Source: Chloranthus sessilifolius (lineage: Eukaryota; Streptophyta; Magnoliopsida; Chloranthales; Chloranthaceae). Taken from it: DNA of 64,000 bases. Below the pieces are notes generated by a model. The model was not told where the DNA came from and made no database searches. It saw nothing but the letters and a program-made list of their open reading frames with translations. The stretch spans positions 78,448,671 to 78,512,670 of the forward strand of contig CM037598.1 in assembly GCA_021018995.1 (NCBI GenBank). The letters run 5' to 3'. Below, in pieces: positions 23,104 through 34,979 of the stretch (the stretch's first letter is position 1; every line of letters begins with the position of its first letter). The translations under genes and the position numbers were made by a program.

Positions 23104-25169
23104 TCACCCAACTTTACTTTTCTTCCAAATTGCTTGACATGCAGTCATTGTAGTCGCAATGTACTTAGCTTCAGTGCTCGAAAGTGTTGTGGTGAGTTGT
23201 TTGTTTGAGGTCCATGATATTACTCTTGAGCCGATACTAAAGACATAGCATGTAATACTCTTCCAGTCATCTATACAACCTACCCATTCACTATCAGATA
23301 AAGCAATTAGTTTAAAATTAATATATTTTGTGTATTGGATGCCAAAATTTGAGGTTCCATGAATGTATCTCATAATTCTCTTTTTTGCCCCAAGATGATG
23401 CTTGCATGGAATATGCATGAATCGCGAGATAATACCCACAGGAAACATAATATCTAGTCTTGTCTGTGTGAGATAAATTAGCCCTCCAACAATACTTCTA
23501 AAGTGTTTCTCATATATTTTTCAACTCCATCATCTAAGGTTAACTTCTCTTTCACATTCATAGGTGTCTTTGCTGGTGTGCAATTTGACATGCCGAATTT
23601 TTTGAACAGATCCATGGCATATTTTTTTTTACATATGAAAATGTCATTTTTGTTTTGAATGACCTGAATTCCAAGTAATGCAAAAGGCCCAAATCTAACA
23701 TTTCAAAAGTTTGCATCATATTATCTTTAAATTATGTCATCATTTTAAAGGATTTTTCAGTGTATATCATATCATCCGCATATAAACACACAATCAAAAC
23801 ATCACCATTGACACGATTTTTCACATACAGAGTAGGTTCACTAGCACTCTTATGAAAATCATTTTCAATGAAATACTTGTCAATTTTGCTGTACCAAGCT
23901 CTTGGTGCTTGCTTAAGCCCCTAGAGCACCTTCTTCAATTTGTACACCTTATTCTCCATCCCTTGCATCTCAAATCCTTGTGGTCGCTTGACATGCACTT
24001 CCTCCTTGAGATTACCATTAAGAAAGACTAATTTGATATTTAACTGAAAAACTTGCCAACTTCTTTTAGCCGCCAAAGCCAAAACAGTTCTAATAGTATC
24101 AATTTTAGAAACCGATGCAAAAGTTTAAAAAAAATTAATACCTGGCTGTTGTGCATACTCCTTTGCAACCAACCGAGCTTTGTGCCTTTGAAGAGACCCA
24201 TCAGAATTTAATTTAGACTAATAGATCCATTTGAGTCCAATTGCTTCTTTATCGGGAAGCAAATCAACTAGCTTTCAAGTATTGTTCTTCATAATTGCTT
24301 CAATTTCCTTGTTCATCGCTTTACACCATTCCTTTTTCATCACTGAATCTTGAAAATAGACAGGTTCCAAAGCAAAACAAACTATTTCACATGCATCATA
24401 TATATCGGTAAGGCTTATTTCCCTTCTAAGGGTTGAATCATGAGATGAATCTAATGACTCATTTGAATTTGGTGGAGGAATAACAATGGCAGGTGGTTCA
24501 AAGGTAGTGCTATTATCTTGCACACACGTAGGAGTTTTTTTTTCATCTTGCCAGTTCCAAACATTATATTCATTGAATATCACATCTCGGTTTGTAATCA
24601 ATTTTTTGGAAATTGGATCATAAAGCGGATAGCCTTTTGTCACCTCACTATAGCCAATGAAAATGTACTTTGAGCTTTTAACAACTAACTTTTACCTTTT
24701 TTCAGAAGGTATAAATGTATAGGCTATAGAACCAAAAATCTTTAAATGACTTACATCGGGTTTCCTTCCGGTCCCTGCTTCATATGAAGTTCGGCCTTTG
24801 ATTTCTCTTGTAGGAAATCGATTTATGAAGTACACTGCTGCTGCAACTGCTTCAGCCTAATAGCTATTTGGAAGGCCCTTGTCTTTTAGCATACTTTTCG
24901 CTGCTTCAGCTATGGTCCTATCTTTACGCTCGGCCACCCCATTTTGCTCTGGGGTGTAGGTTGCTATTAATTGTCTTTGAATACTCATATCGCTGCAAAA
25001 CATGTTGAATTCATTGGAAGTAAACTCACCACCACGGTCAGTACGCAATGTGATAATGGAGTGACCACATTTATTTTCAATATTGTTTTAAATTTCTGAA
25101 AGATGGACAACGCCGCAAACTTTTCTTTTATAAAATATACCCATGTCATCCTTGTATAACAATAAACAA
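23104..25169 (-). pseudogene. Copia pol: integrase C-part, RT and RNase H
   Basis: Minus-strand blocks, in pol order: integrase core end with TDRGGEFTS and YTPEQNGVAERK (25048-24857); the linker (24643-24275); RT with [10 protein letters not shown] and the catalytic CLYADDM (near 23930 and 23780); and RNase H with SEWVGCIDDWKS and SSTEAKYIA (23448-23104). Stops and frame changes separate the pieces, so no product can be made. Integrase before RT is diagnostic of Ty1/copia. Confidence 0.9.
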
Positions 25170-25185
25170 AGATGATGAAATACTT

Positions 25186-25557
25186 TTTTTTTTTGATGGA
25201 TAAGCAGGGTTAAGGGGACCCCACCCCTTTTATTGAAGAAAGATTAATGATAATACATGCAAATCAAATCTTTCCTAAGAAGAGAGAGAAAATCTAGAGG
25301 AATAAGAGACACATTAGACCATCGGATAACTGTATCAGCAGTGAGACCTTGTTTAGCTAGGTAATCCGCACAACCATTAGTTTCTCTCCAAATGTGAGTC
25401 AAGGAGAAGTTATGAAATAGATTTTCTTTTCCTCCTTATCTGATTGATGTGAAATTTGAGGCACCAAGGTTCCATCCTTTTTTTATTAAAGCAATCAATA
25501 ACCTTCTTCGAATCAGATTCAACAACAATATTAGTGATTCCTCTGGATCCAAAAACT
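25186..25557 (-). mobile_element. LINE 3' end (second nest level)
   Basis: This is the 3' end of the LINE whose main part is 44550-49941. It carries the RNase H C-terminal part on minus (VVESDSKKVIDCF, then WRETNGCADYLAKQG), which would continue the frame of the RNase H piece right of the Athila element. The 3' UTR follows, ending in a T run on plus (poly(A) on minus) against the target duplication 25170-25185. Confidence 0.85.
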
Positions 25558-28020
25558 TGTTGAGGTATTTTAAGTGTTTGCTACTAACTTTATTGGAGAT
25601 GGTGATAAGAATTGGGTTGGTGAAAATCAAAGATGGATTGAAGAGCAGCAAGTCTAAAAATACACAGTCCTGCAAGATACAGGGCCTGTTGTAGCAAGTT
25701 TTGATAAGTAAGAGTTTGTCCCACAGGGAAAGTTGATCTAAAGCTTCAAGGGAGCTATCTTTAGTAGGCTCTCCAGATCTGGCTACAGATCTGGCAATCC
25801 TAAATGGAAGGAGATTTATGGTCACTATAGTCTAAATCCTAAGGTAACTTAATTCCTAAACTATAGAAAGGGTTGAGAAAAGTGATGGAGTGTGAGAAAA
25901 TAAATATAAAAGGGTGAGAAGTATGCTATTAGGTACAGATCTGATGGGTCTTATAACTCAGACTCAGATATGCTGCTATAGAAATCCTGTCCAATGGCTA
26001 CATTATCACCAAAGAGGAGAAAGGATCCAACTCACTCCTGTGCCATGATCCAATCCCTTATGGCTATAACCTGTCCACTTGAATGGTCACAGACTATCCA
26101 ATAGGGGAACCACAATCTAGAGATGGGTCAGAACAAGTTTATCATTGGAGGCACTACTTCATCCAGGCTACAAGCTCAAGAATTCATATGAACCTCAACC
26201 TCTAAAGCTCTGTGTGTGGGGCTAGGCCTACAACGTGCACTAGCCTGGACACACAAAACTAGCAAGAGTTTAAGTACTAGCATTTAAGCTTAGCTGTTCA
26301 CTGTTTTAGAAAGACAGTAGTGATCCAGTCACAAGCCTACAATCTCTACAGCCAGATCAGATCTATCATCTGATGGTGGGTCTATACAAATACAGGGGAG
26401 TCTGTCTCTGCACAATCTCTCACAAGGCTACAAGCACAAGTAAAGAGAAGAATAATCTATCTTAGATTTGTGGATTGGCCTCACCCTAGGGCTATAATCT
26501 GTCCACTTGAATGGTCACAGACTATCCACAAAGGCTATCTTCCTCACAGAGGTTTAAGTCAGAACAAGAACCTTGCTGCCGTCACCATGTTCACAAGGCT
26601 ACCAACTCAAGCTCCCATAGGGATTCAGATTTAGTGGGTCCTATGGTGGGGCTAGGCTTGCAATGTGCCTAACCTGGACACACAGGTCACTTGGATCTAA
26701 GTAAAGCCTTAATGACAATCCTCCATTGCTTATAATACAACTTAGCAATGGAGGATCTCAAGGCAGCAGCTTTGCACAGAACAACTCACAAAACACCAAT
26801 CCCATACATGCAATGGATCCTATTACAAAACTCCATTAAAACTATACCAAATAATCATACAAAGGCATAGTCAGCAAGTGCTAGACTATGCAGAGAAGTA
26901 AAAAGGAAAAAGAAAACTCCTAAACCCTAACCTTAGCCTACTGTAATTCTACAGTCGGTTTCAAGAAGAAGGAGTACAGAAGTCAAGTCCTTTAAACCTA
27001 AGCTAGGCTTAGGCTTATATAGCAGTTAGCTCTCTCCGAATTAGGGTTAGGAAAACCCTAATTTATCAATGCTATCGTGGCCCAATTTTATTCCTTAGAT
27101 GTCTCAGGGCGTGTGCATGGAGATTGGAGCATTGGAGTGCATGTCCTAATTGCTGAAAGTTTTCAGATTGCCCTTGCAGAAGTGGGGAGAAGTTTAGAAC
27201 TCGATCCTCGCTGAGTAGAAAAGATTTCCAGATTTTGCTACGTGATAGAATTGGCGTCGCGGGGTTGAATTGACTTGAAGCTCATACAGTCGCAGGATTG
27301 ATACTTTGGTCATCATGAGATACTTCTGGCTGTCGCGAGATTGCTCTTTCCTTTTGAATGGCACGAGAATTACACGCGCGGTTCGCCCCTTGGTGAATCT
27401 CGCGGGGATCCTCGCGGAGAAGCAGTGTTCATAGGCCTATGGATTGCGTGAGCATTTCCTTGAAGGTTTATATCCCGCGGCCACTGCGACAGTCGCGCAT
27501 TGGAGTGCCTGGAGCTCTCTCTCTCTAGTGAATCGCGCGACGATTGAAGACTCCTTTCTTGAGCTGCGCGAGACTATGTGAGTGCTGCACGAGCGCTGAT
27601 GACTGAAACTCGTGAGAACCTCGCGAAGTCTGCTTTTCAATTATTTCTGTCATCAAACCGCACGAGAATAGTGCGAAGACTGCGCGACCAGTTGGTGTGC
27701 TGTCTTCAGAAGCCCGCCACAACTGCTCGAAGGAATTCTCTCTGGTTCAATTGAACCCTGTGACATATGCACGAGGCATTCTTCTTGGTTTGTTTCTGCT
27801 TTGTTGTGCCTATGCTGCAGCCAATTCTCTGTCTGGGCTCAACTTTCATTCTTCTGAGGGGCTTCTAGGGCAACAGTAGGCTTCTTGGCATGGTTAGGGG
27901 TTTATTTGCAGCTGCTGCTTATTACCTACAGAATAGACTTAAAACACATTTATTAAATGATTAAGGATCTAACAGAGATTAAGTTAAGGGGTGAAAAGTG
28001 ATACTTTTCAGGTCTTAACA
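25558..28020 (-). repeat. Athila-like 3' LTR
   Basis: 2463 bp, matching 42111-44549 along its length. On minus it carries the CGCG-word array (about 27225-27775), then a TATA box (CTATATAA, 27015-27022), so U3 is the array side. Several array words have decayed through CG-to-TG/CA changes relative to the 5' LTR. ORFs here are spurious. Confidence 0.9.
27225..27775 (-). repeat. CGCG-word array in the Athila-like 3' LTR
   Basis: Counterpart of 43777-44305. Words such as GTCGCGGG, GCGCGAC and CTCGCGAA recur at a few tens of bases. It has fewer intact CGCG cores than the 5' LTR, mostly through C-to-T or G-to-A changes inside CpG. Confidence 0.7.
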
Positions 28021-28040
28021 CACCCCCAAACTTAATCTTT
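28021..28040 (-). other. Athila-like polypurine tract
   Basis: On minus, AAGTTTGGGGGTG directly precedes the 3' LTR, the plus-strand primer position. A second similar motif (GGTTTGGGGGTGTGG) with an upstream GAGGACACTGCTCCTCAT lies at about 29645-29690, a possible extra PPT. Confidence 0.6.
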
Positions 28041-29926
28041 GCTAGTCCCTTAGCAAAGCTGTAACTAATTAAATGCTACTTTCGTAGGGATCACGAGTAC
28101 ATTTAGCATATGTACCAAGCCTTTTAAACCCCTAGGTGATCCCTAGTGGAGGAGTAAAGTCTCTTGAGAGTTTTCAGTGAAGACACCCATAAACTTCACT
28201 ATTAGAACAGTTAAGTATAGTACAGTTAATGACAACACAGATTTAAATGTACAAAGCTTCATTCCACACCCATTCTTTAACACTTAGAGAAAAACTGCAG
28301 CAATGTTGTAGGCCATTTAAAACTTAAAAGTTAACATGTGTTTACATCACCACCATTCATCTAACATTAGAAATTCATTGTGTAAAAATCAGTACCCAGC
28401 TTGCCTTAAATTCAAACTTCAGGTTGGATACAACCCTAATGAAGTCAAAATTTAAACCCAATTCTCTCTAGGGCTATCTCTCAACATTAACAATCTGAGG
28501 GTGTTCACATTCAAAATAGTTCAAGAGCAGTTACAGACCCCAAATGGGCCTGTAAGCATGAGCATAGGCAAAGCTTCTAATTTCTGACATCTTCATGAAT
28601 TTTTACCATAGATTGAACAGCTCCTCATCTCCACATGACAGCTCATTTTACTTTAGATCTACAAGGTCTTTTTAAATGGGTTGTAATGTGGCTTATTAGT
28701 GAGGGATGTAAAGAATCAAGGGGTAAAAAGGGAATCAAAATTAAGAAATCAGGAAGGTAGGGAGTGATTCATGACTTCACAACCTTCATTTCAACAAAAA
28801 CTTCATCTTTCTTTTTATATTCTAGACTCAAAGTGGTCAGCTTCTCCTCTTCTTTTAAATTTTTAGATGATGTTCTTCTCTAGACTTCTCTTTTTTTTTT
28901 CTCTTTTTGTTTTTATTCATTCTTTTTTATAATTTTTTTATGATGAACTGCCACACAACTGCCATTGATACACTGCTGTTCACAAGTTGATTTTCTTCAC
29001 CTTCCATAGAATGTTGGGCCCTTCTCAGTATCTTTAACTCCTTCTCCTTTACCTTTTGAATTCTTAGAGTGAGGGTGAGGTTGAATCAGGTCATGAGGTT
29101 AAGGTGCAAGTATTCTGGTGTTTGTCAATGAAAAGTATGATTTTAAGGCTCAACTAGTGTATGCAAAAGGGCAAATTTTAAAAGGTTAGATTTTCAAGCT
29201 CAAACTCTCCAAATGAGGGCCTTGGATCATTTCCTTAGTATCATGAGTGCTGTCAATTAGTTTTGATTTGGAGGTGCACAACTTCTAGTGAAAAAGTTTT
29301 GATTCAATTAGTCCTCAGAGCATAAATAATGCCAAAAATATTCTTCAAAAGAAAATGATGGGCCCAAATCTCACTAGGTATGGTCATCAAATTTAACCCA
29401 TGGGGTGTATTTTCATCTGTTTCTCTCCTCTTAGGTTCACTGAGTATTAACTAAATTTTTTTCTGATATTACCTTCATGGTGGTGTCAAGATTTTAACTT
29501 TTTCAGTTTCAAAAAGTCTGCAAAAATATTTTAATTTTTTACAAGTTTCCTCATTGTATCAAGTTAAGTGGAAATTGACTTTATTTATCCCAGTTATACC
29601 ACCATTATTGCACTAAAATTAACTATTCTATTGGCAGACCTATCCTGCCACACCCCCAAACCATGAGGAGCAGTGTCCTCAAAGGTGAGAAAATGCAGTA
29701 GATTCCATTCAGAACAAATAAACACAGAATAAGACAGAGAAACAGAAATAATAAAAAAAATGCTAACTGAACAGTATAGAATTAAAAGAAACTTTCATTT
29801 AAATAAAAAGAAAATATTACAAAAAGATGTAAAAAGAAAAGACAAAATGGGGGGGGGGGGGGGAGAGAGGGATCAAGGGGGAGTCGGTGGGGGAGGGTTT
29901 GAGGAAGATGGTGGGAGAGATGCAGG
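28041..29926 (-). other. Athila-like 3' non-coding internal region
   Basis: About 1.9 kb without credible ORFs, T-rich on plus. It contains the second PPT-like motif at about 29645-29690 and a 15-base G run (29849-29863). Confidence 0.5.
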
Positions 29927-30112
29927 TTATTCAATTTTTTTCTTCTTTGTCTCTCTCTTCTCCTTTTTCTTCTCCTCCCTTGCCAGGATCTGCTGGACTT
30001 CTTCATACTCATCCCACAGAAATTGTAACGGGTTCGACTCCTTAGGCGGAGGGGGGTCCAACCACATAGGGTAAAATTTCTTAGGGAACTCGTTGGATTT
30101 GGCATCCGCCAT
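29927..30112 (-). CDS. Small Athila ORF with gene-like leader, unknown function
   Basis: A 61-codon minus ORF starts ACCATGG, an optimal plant context. It encodes MADAKSNEFPKKFYPMWL, a PPPP stretch, an aromatic/acidic segment (FLWDEYEEVQQILA) and a Lys/Glu-rich tail that could form a helix. Upstream on minus is a gene-like leader with AACCCTAGC and a TATA-like TTTTAAATA about 70 bases before the ATG. The homopolymer-rich DNA just downstream may have shifted the true end. I recognise no family. It may be a separate short cistron or the first exon of a longer one. Confidence 0.4.
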   Translation of the reverse strand: MADAKSNEFPKKFYPMWLDPPPPKESNPLQFLWDEYEEVQQILAREEKKKEKRETKKKKIE

Positions 30113-30764
30113 GGTTGTGAGGAGGGCCGGAAAGCTAGGGTTAGAAGAGGAAGGATGAGATGAAGAGGAACTAATGGCCTATTTAAAAGACTCAGACGGT
30201 GGAAAATGAATCAGCATATTGAAAGTTTTGTCCCTTTCCAAGCTTGGCAATAAATTGTGATTGTTTGGGGAATGATAAAGCGCACAACTGATTATGGGAA
30301 AAGAGAGCGAACAGTAAATGATGGTCTAAATTTAACCTTTGGCGGTTTGACGATGGAAGGTGTTGAATTTTGCTTTGCGCGCGGTAAGGACTCCGCAAGG
30401 AGCTCAGACAAGGCCCACAATTATGAAAAGGAAAACATTTTACCCCCATGATCGAGGTCAACAATTGACCTCAGTGCACCATTTGTGTTGAGGTGTGTAT
30501 TTGTACAAGGTCATCCAGCCACCATCTACAGCTACCCTTCACATGGATTCCTATTACAGATGAGCATAGCCTCCCGAAATTCATCTCCCATGACAAAATT
30601 GAACAAAATGAAGACTAAAATAGAAAAAGCTTTAACAAGCATGTAGAACATATCAATATACAAAAAAAAATGAAAAATTATATTAACTGGAAAAATATGT
30701 ACAATCATATTTACAAGGAGAAGATTGGAAGGGGACAAAAAGAAAAGCCTAAGTACAATCTAAT

Positions 30765-33700
30765 CTAAGAGGAAGAAGAAGAATTTGAATTGGAATCTGT
30801 AAGCCAATCCCAGCCCATCTTTTTAGCATGGTCCCTAAGGGAAGCTTTGTCTTTTTTCTTCTTTGCTTGCTTGGACTTTCTTGTTTGGGCTGGGGTTTTC
30901 CTCATGGTTGGAGCTTTTGGTGCTCTCACCCTTATTTTTGGTTGCCTGGGTATTTTGGGTTCTTGAGGGGCTTTTCCTTTTCTTTTCGCAGGAGGGGGGT
31001 GATTTGCCTTTACCTTCCTCAGTGGGGGCCACTGGAGATTTCCCTTTTGCTTTAGACTCAGGCTTGCCAGGGGGTTGTGCCTCCTCAGACTGGACATCTG
31101 GCTCTTTGCCAATTTTTATAGAGGCTGCTGTGGAAGCAGTCCTCTTAGCAGTGGCTTTCCTCTGTTTAGGATAAGTTTCCTCTTTTGGAGGTACAACAGA
31201 GGCCTTGGTAGGTGGAGGCTGCTCTGTAGGAGGTGAGGCAGGAGGGGCCTTCCCTTTCTCTGGCTTGATCTTTGGTTGTGCCTCCTCAGACTGGGCAGCT
31301 GGAGCTGGAGTAGCTTTAGGCTCTGGGTCTGGCATGCGAACAGAGAGTGGGGTGGGCTGCTGAGCTGCATTTCTGGCAGCAGCCAAGGCAGATTCCAATG
31401 AGGCTATCTGGATTTTGTGTTTGAGGAGGTCAGTCTCATGGATTTCCTTTTGGAGTCTGAAGATCTCCTGGGCATTGTTAAGCCTCTTTTCAAACATTCT
31501 GGCCTTCATCTTCTCTACAGTTTTGTTGACTTTCTCCAGCTCCAAATTCCACTCATTATAAGTAGTTGTAGATTTGGCCTTCTGATAGGCCTCCAGGATA
31601 TTAGTCCACCCCAAGGAGATGCCCAGTAGTTGTTTTCTGTGGGCCTCCTTCATTTCATCAATTTATTGCAGCAGGGGGTCTCAATGGACTGGCGAAGTTT
31701 GGCCATGCCCCTCAGGACATCCTTCCTAAGATAGGGATTGTCTCTCATGGCATGGAGGATGGTGAGGTAGGGAGGGATGTAAAAGAAATGTTTGGGTGCG
31801 ATGGGAAGTGATGAAGTGAAAGGAGTAAACTGTGATTGGTCCTTGGGGGAGAGGGGGAGATAACAGTGGATAAGTCTAGTTGTGGGGGGAGGGGGATAGG
31901 TTCTGGGTCTGTTTGTGTATGTTTGTCGGTGAATGTTGGAGGGCGTAGGATAAGAGGGGGGATGGAGGGTATAGGGGGAAAGAAAAATGGTGTAGGCTCG
32001 GTGGAGCGGGGGGTGATGGGGGGGAAGGAGAATGGTGAAAGGTATGAAAAAGAATGGTGGGGTTGTGGGGATTAAAGAGAGTGTGGGGGGAGTCAGGGAT
32101 GATTTCAGTTTGGGTATGTTTGTCAGTGGAAAGGACCAGGGGGGTTGGAGTGGATTGTTGAGGGATGGGTGGGTTGGTTAATGTCTGTAGGGTGGATTGG
32201 ATGGATGTGAGTTCAGTCTGCATCTGGTCCTGCGTGTGGGTAGTGGTGGATAATTGGGATTGGATGTCTTGGATGAGGGAGAGGATGAGTGTCAGTGTGT
32301 TTGGGCTAGGGGGTTGAGTTTGTGTAGATGATGGCACTGATTGAAAAGGTGAGGAAGGGGCATGATGGAAAGTGGAAGGTGGAGGAGATTGGGGTTCTGG
32401 TGAGTGATGGTGTGATGTAGTTGGGGAGTCCGGGAGGGAGGTGTATTGGGTAGGCAGTGTATCAAGAAAGCTAGCCATAAAGACTTGGAATCCTATAGTT
32501 GTGTTAAGGTTTAAGTCAATGTCTGTGAGTGGGGATGTAGTAGGTATGGCTGGGGTGGTGGTTTCATCAAGGTGAGGTGTGTCAGTGGGGATAAAAGGGA
32601 TTGAGGGTGGTGTCTGAGAGATGGTGAGAGTTGTCTCAGTGGTTTTTCATTTTTTATAGGAAATGAGTGGAGGGCTGTCAGGTTTATGTGATGAGGATGG
32701 GGGTATTGGTGTTGTGTATTGAGGTAAGGTAGGGGATGGGGAGGGGCTATCATGGGGGGTGGTGTCCTCCCAGGTACTAATCACAGGTGAAGGGGGAGTG
32801 GGCATGGATAATGGAAACAGAGGAGGGTGAGAGATAGATGGAAGAGGGGTAGTGGATGCAGGAGGAAAAGGTGGAGGGGGAATGGGGGTTGCTGCAGCAG
32901 TGGTGGTAACAAGCTCTGGGAGCACCTCCTTGGTAGCAGGGGTAGACCTTGTTCTAGTAGCCTCTTCTGGTTGTTTGGGAAGGGCCTGAGCCTCAGCTTT
33001 CTTCTTCTTCTGGGCCTCTATCAGGCTCCTGCTGATTCCCCATTGCCTCTTGGCAAAAGTAGTAGGGGCAAGGGTTGTAGTCCCCTCTGTTTTAGCTATC
33101 TTGTACCCCCCTTTCAAAAGTAACTTGGTAATGATTCTGGCATAAGGGAGTGTGTGAGGCTTCTTGTTCTGCCTTATCTTCTCCACTAGGTCTTTCATTG
33201 CCTCAAAGATGAGCCAGGCTGCATGGAAGCCATGGCCAAGAGAGAAAGAATAGACAGCATCCGCGATGGGAGTTCTCCTCTCCTGCTGATGTCCTGAGCA
33301 GTAAATATTCTTTCGCAGGACTTGGTTAATGAAGAGGAGTTCAGGCTCCAATTCTCGTCTTCTAATTGAATCCCCTGAGGCCTTTAATCCTCTAGTGAAA
33401 GCTCGTGCAATTGTATCAATTGAGGCACTCAGGGGGGGGGGGGGGGCATATCCACAGCTAGGGTCGAATGCGGCTGGGATGCCTAAAACTTCAGCAATCA
33501 CCTTAGGGCTCACTAACATCTCAAGATCGTCAATCAGCACCAGTAAGCAAACTTGTCCATCCTTGTCCTTTTTGACCCTGATGTGCTGATAAAACAGTTG
33601 CACTAGCCTAGGGTAGGTTAGTGTTGAAATTCCTCTCATCAAGGGTGTCAGGCCCGCTTTGCTCATAAACTGCACGGTAGGGGCAGAGAGAGGTTCCTTC

Positions 33701-33912
33701 TCAAAGAATGGCAGGTCAAAAGTTGTTTCAAGCTCCAATGGGATCGAAGCCATGAGCTCTGAAGGAGTAGAAAACTTAGGGGTTGGCTCCTCCGCCTCCT
33801 CAACCACTTCCTTCCCTTTTTTAGGTGCCTTTGACGTCTTGGCCTTCTTAGGGGTGGTCTCAGCAGGGGCCTTATCCTTGCTCCTCTTCTTTGGTGCACT
33901 CTTGGGGGCCAT
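30765..33912 (-). pseudogene. Athila-like accessory ORF (putative plant transposon protein domain)
   Basis: The first 421 codons (33912-32647) are intact. The Lys-rich N-terminus (MAPKSAPKKRSKDKAP) is followed by a globular domain at about 50-275 ending in LPYARIITKLL, then a Pro-rich tail. After one TGA (32647-32649) the same frame is open to TAG 31876-31878 with a Pro/Thr-rich stretch and short helix. Frame breaks follow at 31650-31880. A coiled-coil segment (31653-31300), a Lys/Pro/Glu-rich tail and a frameshifted end (WDWLTDSNSN, Ser-rich) close at 30765. The ancestral protein had about 1,050 codons. The globular part resembles the domain often annotated as putative plant transposon protein; the Tekay-like element has a relative. 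The basic N-terminus suggests nucleic-acid binding or nuclear location (inference). Confidence 0.75.
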
Positions 33913-34109
33913 TACAACTTCTACCTTTGAATATGAGAAATGGAGACTGAGATCTAAGTGCTTACCCTAAAATCTTAGGGTTTGGTTTTATCTGACCACA
34001 GGGCACCGCGAGACCTCCGAGCAGAGGGCAATAGATGAGGGTGATGCTAGGAACAACTCTGTAGATTCGTGGAGTGCATGATGAGCTATAGGATTGATGC
34101 TGGAGGAGA

Positions 34110-34200
34110 GAGGGGGAAGAGTGCCAGAAGCTAGGGTTTCACAGAGGGAAGAAGGAAGAGAATACTAGAAAGGGAGACAAGCGCGGGGTTAAAATACTTA
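34110..34200 (-). promoter_or_regulatory. Putative internal promoter of the Athila accessory ORF
   Basis: On minus, between the word array and the ORF, there is a TATA-like GTATTTTAACC (about 34188-34198). A gene-like leader with AAACCCTAGCTTC (about 34125-34137) follows, then ATG 33912. This is the order expected for a separate accessory transcript. Start site and activity are inferred. Confidence 0.4.
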
Positions 34201-34646
34201 TCGCGAAGCTCGGTACGCTTTGGAACATCTGGTCGCGGGATTGGAAATGAACCTAGCAAAGGTGTTATTCAATTTGGATTGCGCGACAATCTCCCAGGTT
34301 GACCTTGGAGCGCGTGACAGTATGTAATGAATTCATGTGAATTACGCGAGCGGCTCCCAGGTCTCCATTTGGATTGCGCGAAAAGCTCTGAGGTTCACTT
34401 TGAATCTCGCGACAGCCTTAGAATCTCGCGACAACTAATGAAGTATTCCTGTTGAATTATGCGAGAGTCTCCTAGGTGTCCTGCTGAACCTCGCGATAGC
34501 CTTTGAATCTCGCGAAATCTAATGAATAGCTCTATGGGGATTGCGCGAGGGGTTCTCAGGTGCACTTGAATCTCGCGACAGCTATTGAATGTTTTCATGT
34601 GAACTGCGCGAGACTCTCCCAGGCTTCCTTTTGGATCCAGTGACAG
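34201..34646 (-). repeat. Phased CGCG-word array upstream of the accessory ORF
   Basis: Fourteen words with cores such as GAATCTCGCGACAG and GGATTGCGCGAG, centred near 34203, 34235, 34283, 34312, 34346, 34378, 34409, 34428, 34461, 34493, 34512, 34545, 34575 and 34608, plus a decayed one near 34640. Steps are mostly 29-34 bp, two are 19 and one is 48. Sequences between words differ. The same words fill part of both LTRs. Confidence 0.85.
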
Positions 34647-34979
34647 CAAAGTATATAACATAGAGCATGTGCTCTCTGTTTTTCCATTTCCAGTGTGTTG
34701 TGGTTGGATCCTAGGCATGACTCTCACCATGGGTACCTCTAGACACATTAAAAATCAATCATTCAAGCAAAGACAACAAAAATCAACCTCCCACATTATG
34801 CATTCAAACAAAACTATCAATTAAAGAGCAATAAGCATCAAACCAAGCATAAAAAGTTCAAACCAGAGAGGTCCAGATTCAGATGGGATCACTACCAATT
34901 CCTAGAGAATTTGAACAAAAGAAAGCAAGATAAATCTACCAAAATCAAAATACATATGATACAGTAATGGCACACCTGT

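Larger units (their letters stand above)
22410..25185 (-). mobile_element. Ty1/copia element, 3' part (outermost nest)
   Basis: This is the 3' half of a copia element on minus whose 5' half is 49942-52032. Both outer flanks carry ATTAT (22405-22409 and 52033-52037). The order from the left edge is 3' LTR, PPT, RNase H, RT, integrase. The break at 25185 lies in the integrase core, where the LINE inserted. The 16-bp word AGATGATGAAATACTT is present on both sides of the LINE, and the integrase reading is continuous across it. Confidence 0.9.

Noticed and set aside
27437..27879. Several ORFs in the Athila LTR around the CGCG array
   Set aside because: Non-coding LTR; the frames differ between the two LTR copies.
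29849..29863. 15-G run as a regulatory G-quadruplex
   Set aside because: A bare homopolymer in a dead element; it may be a sequencing or assembly artefact, as may the similar run at 33432-33446.
30828..33970. Plus-strand ORFs opposite the Athila accessory ORF
   Set aside because: The minus frame has domain structure and a relative in the Tekay-like element; the plus frames are complements of Pro/Lys-rich coding.
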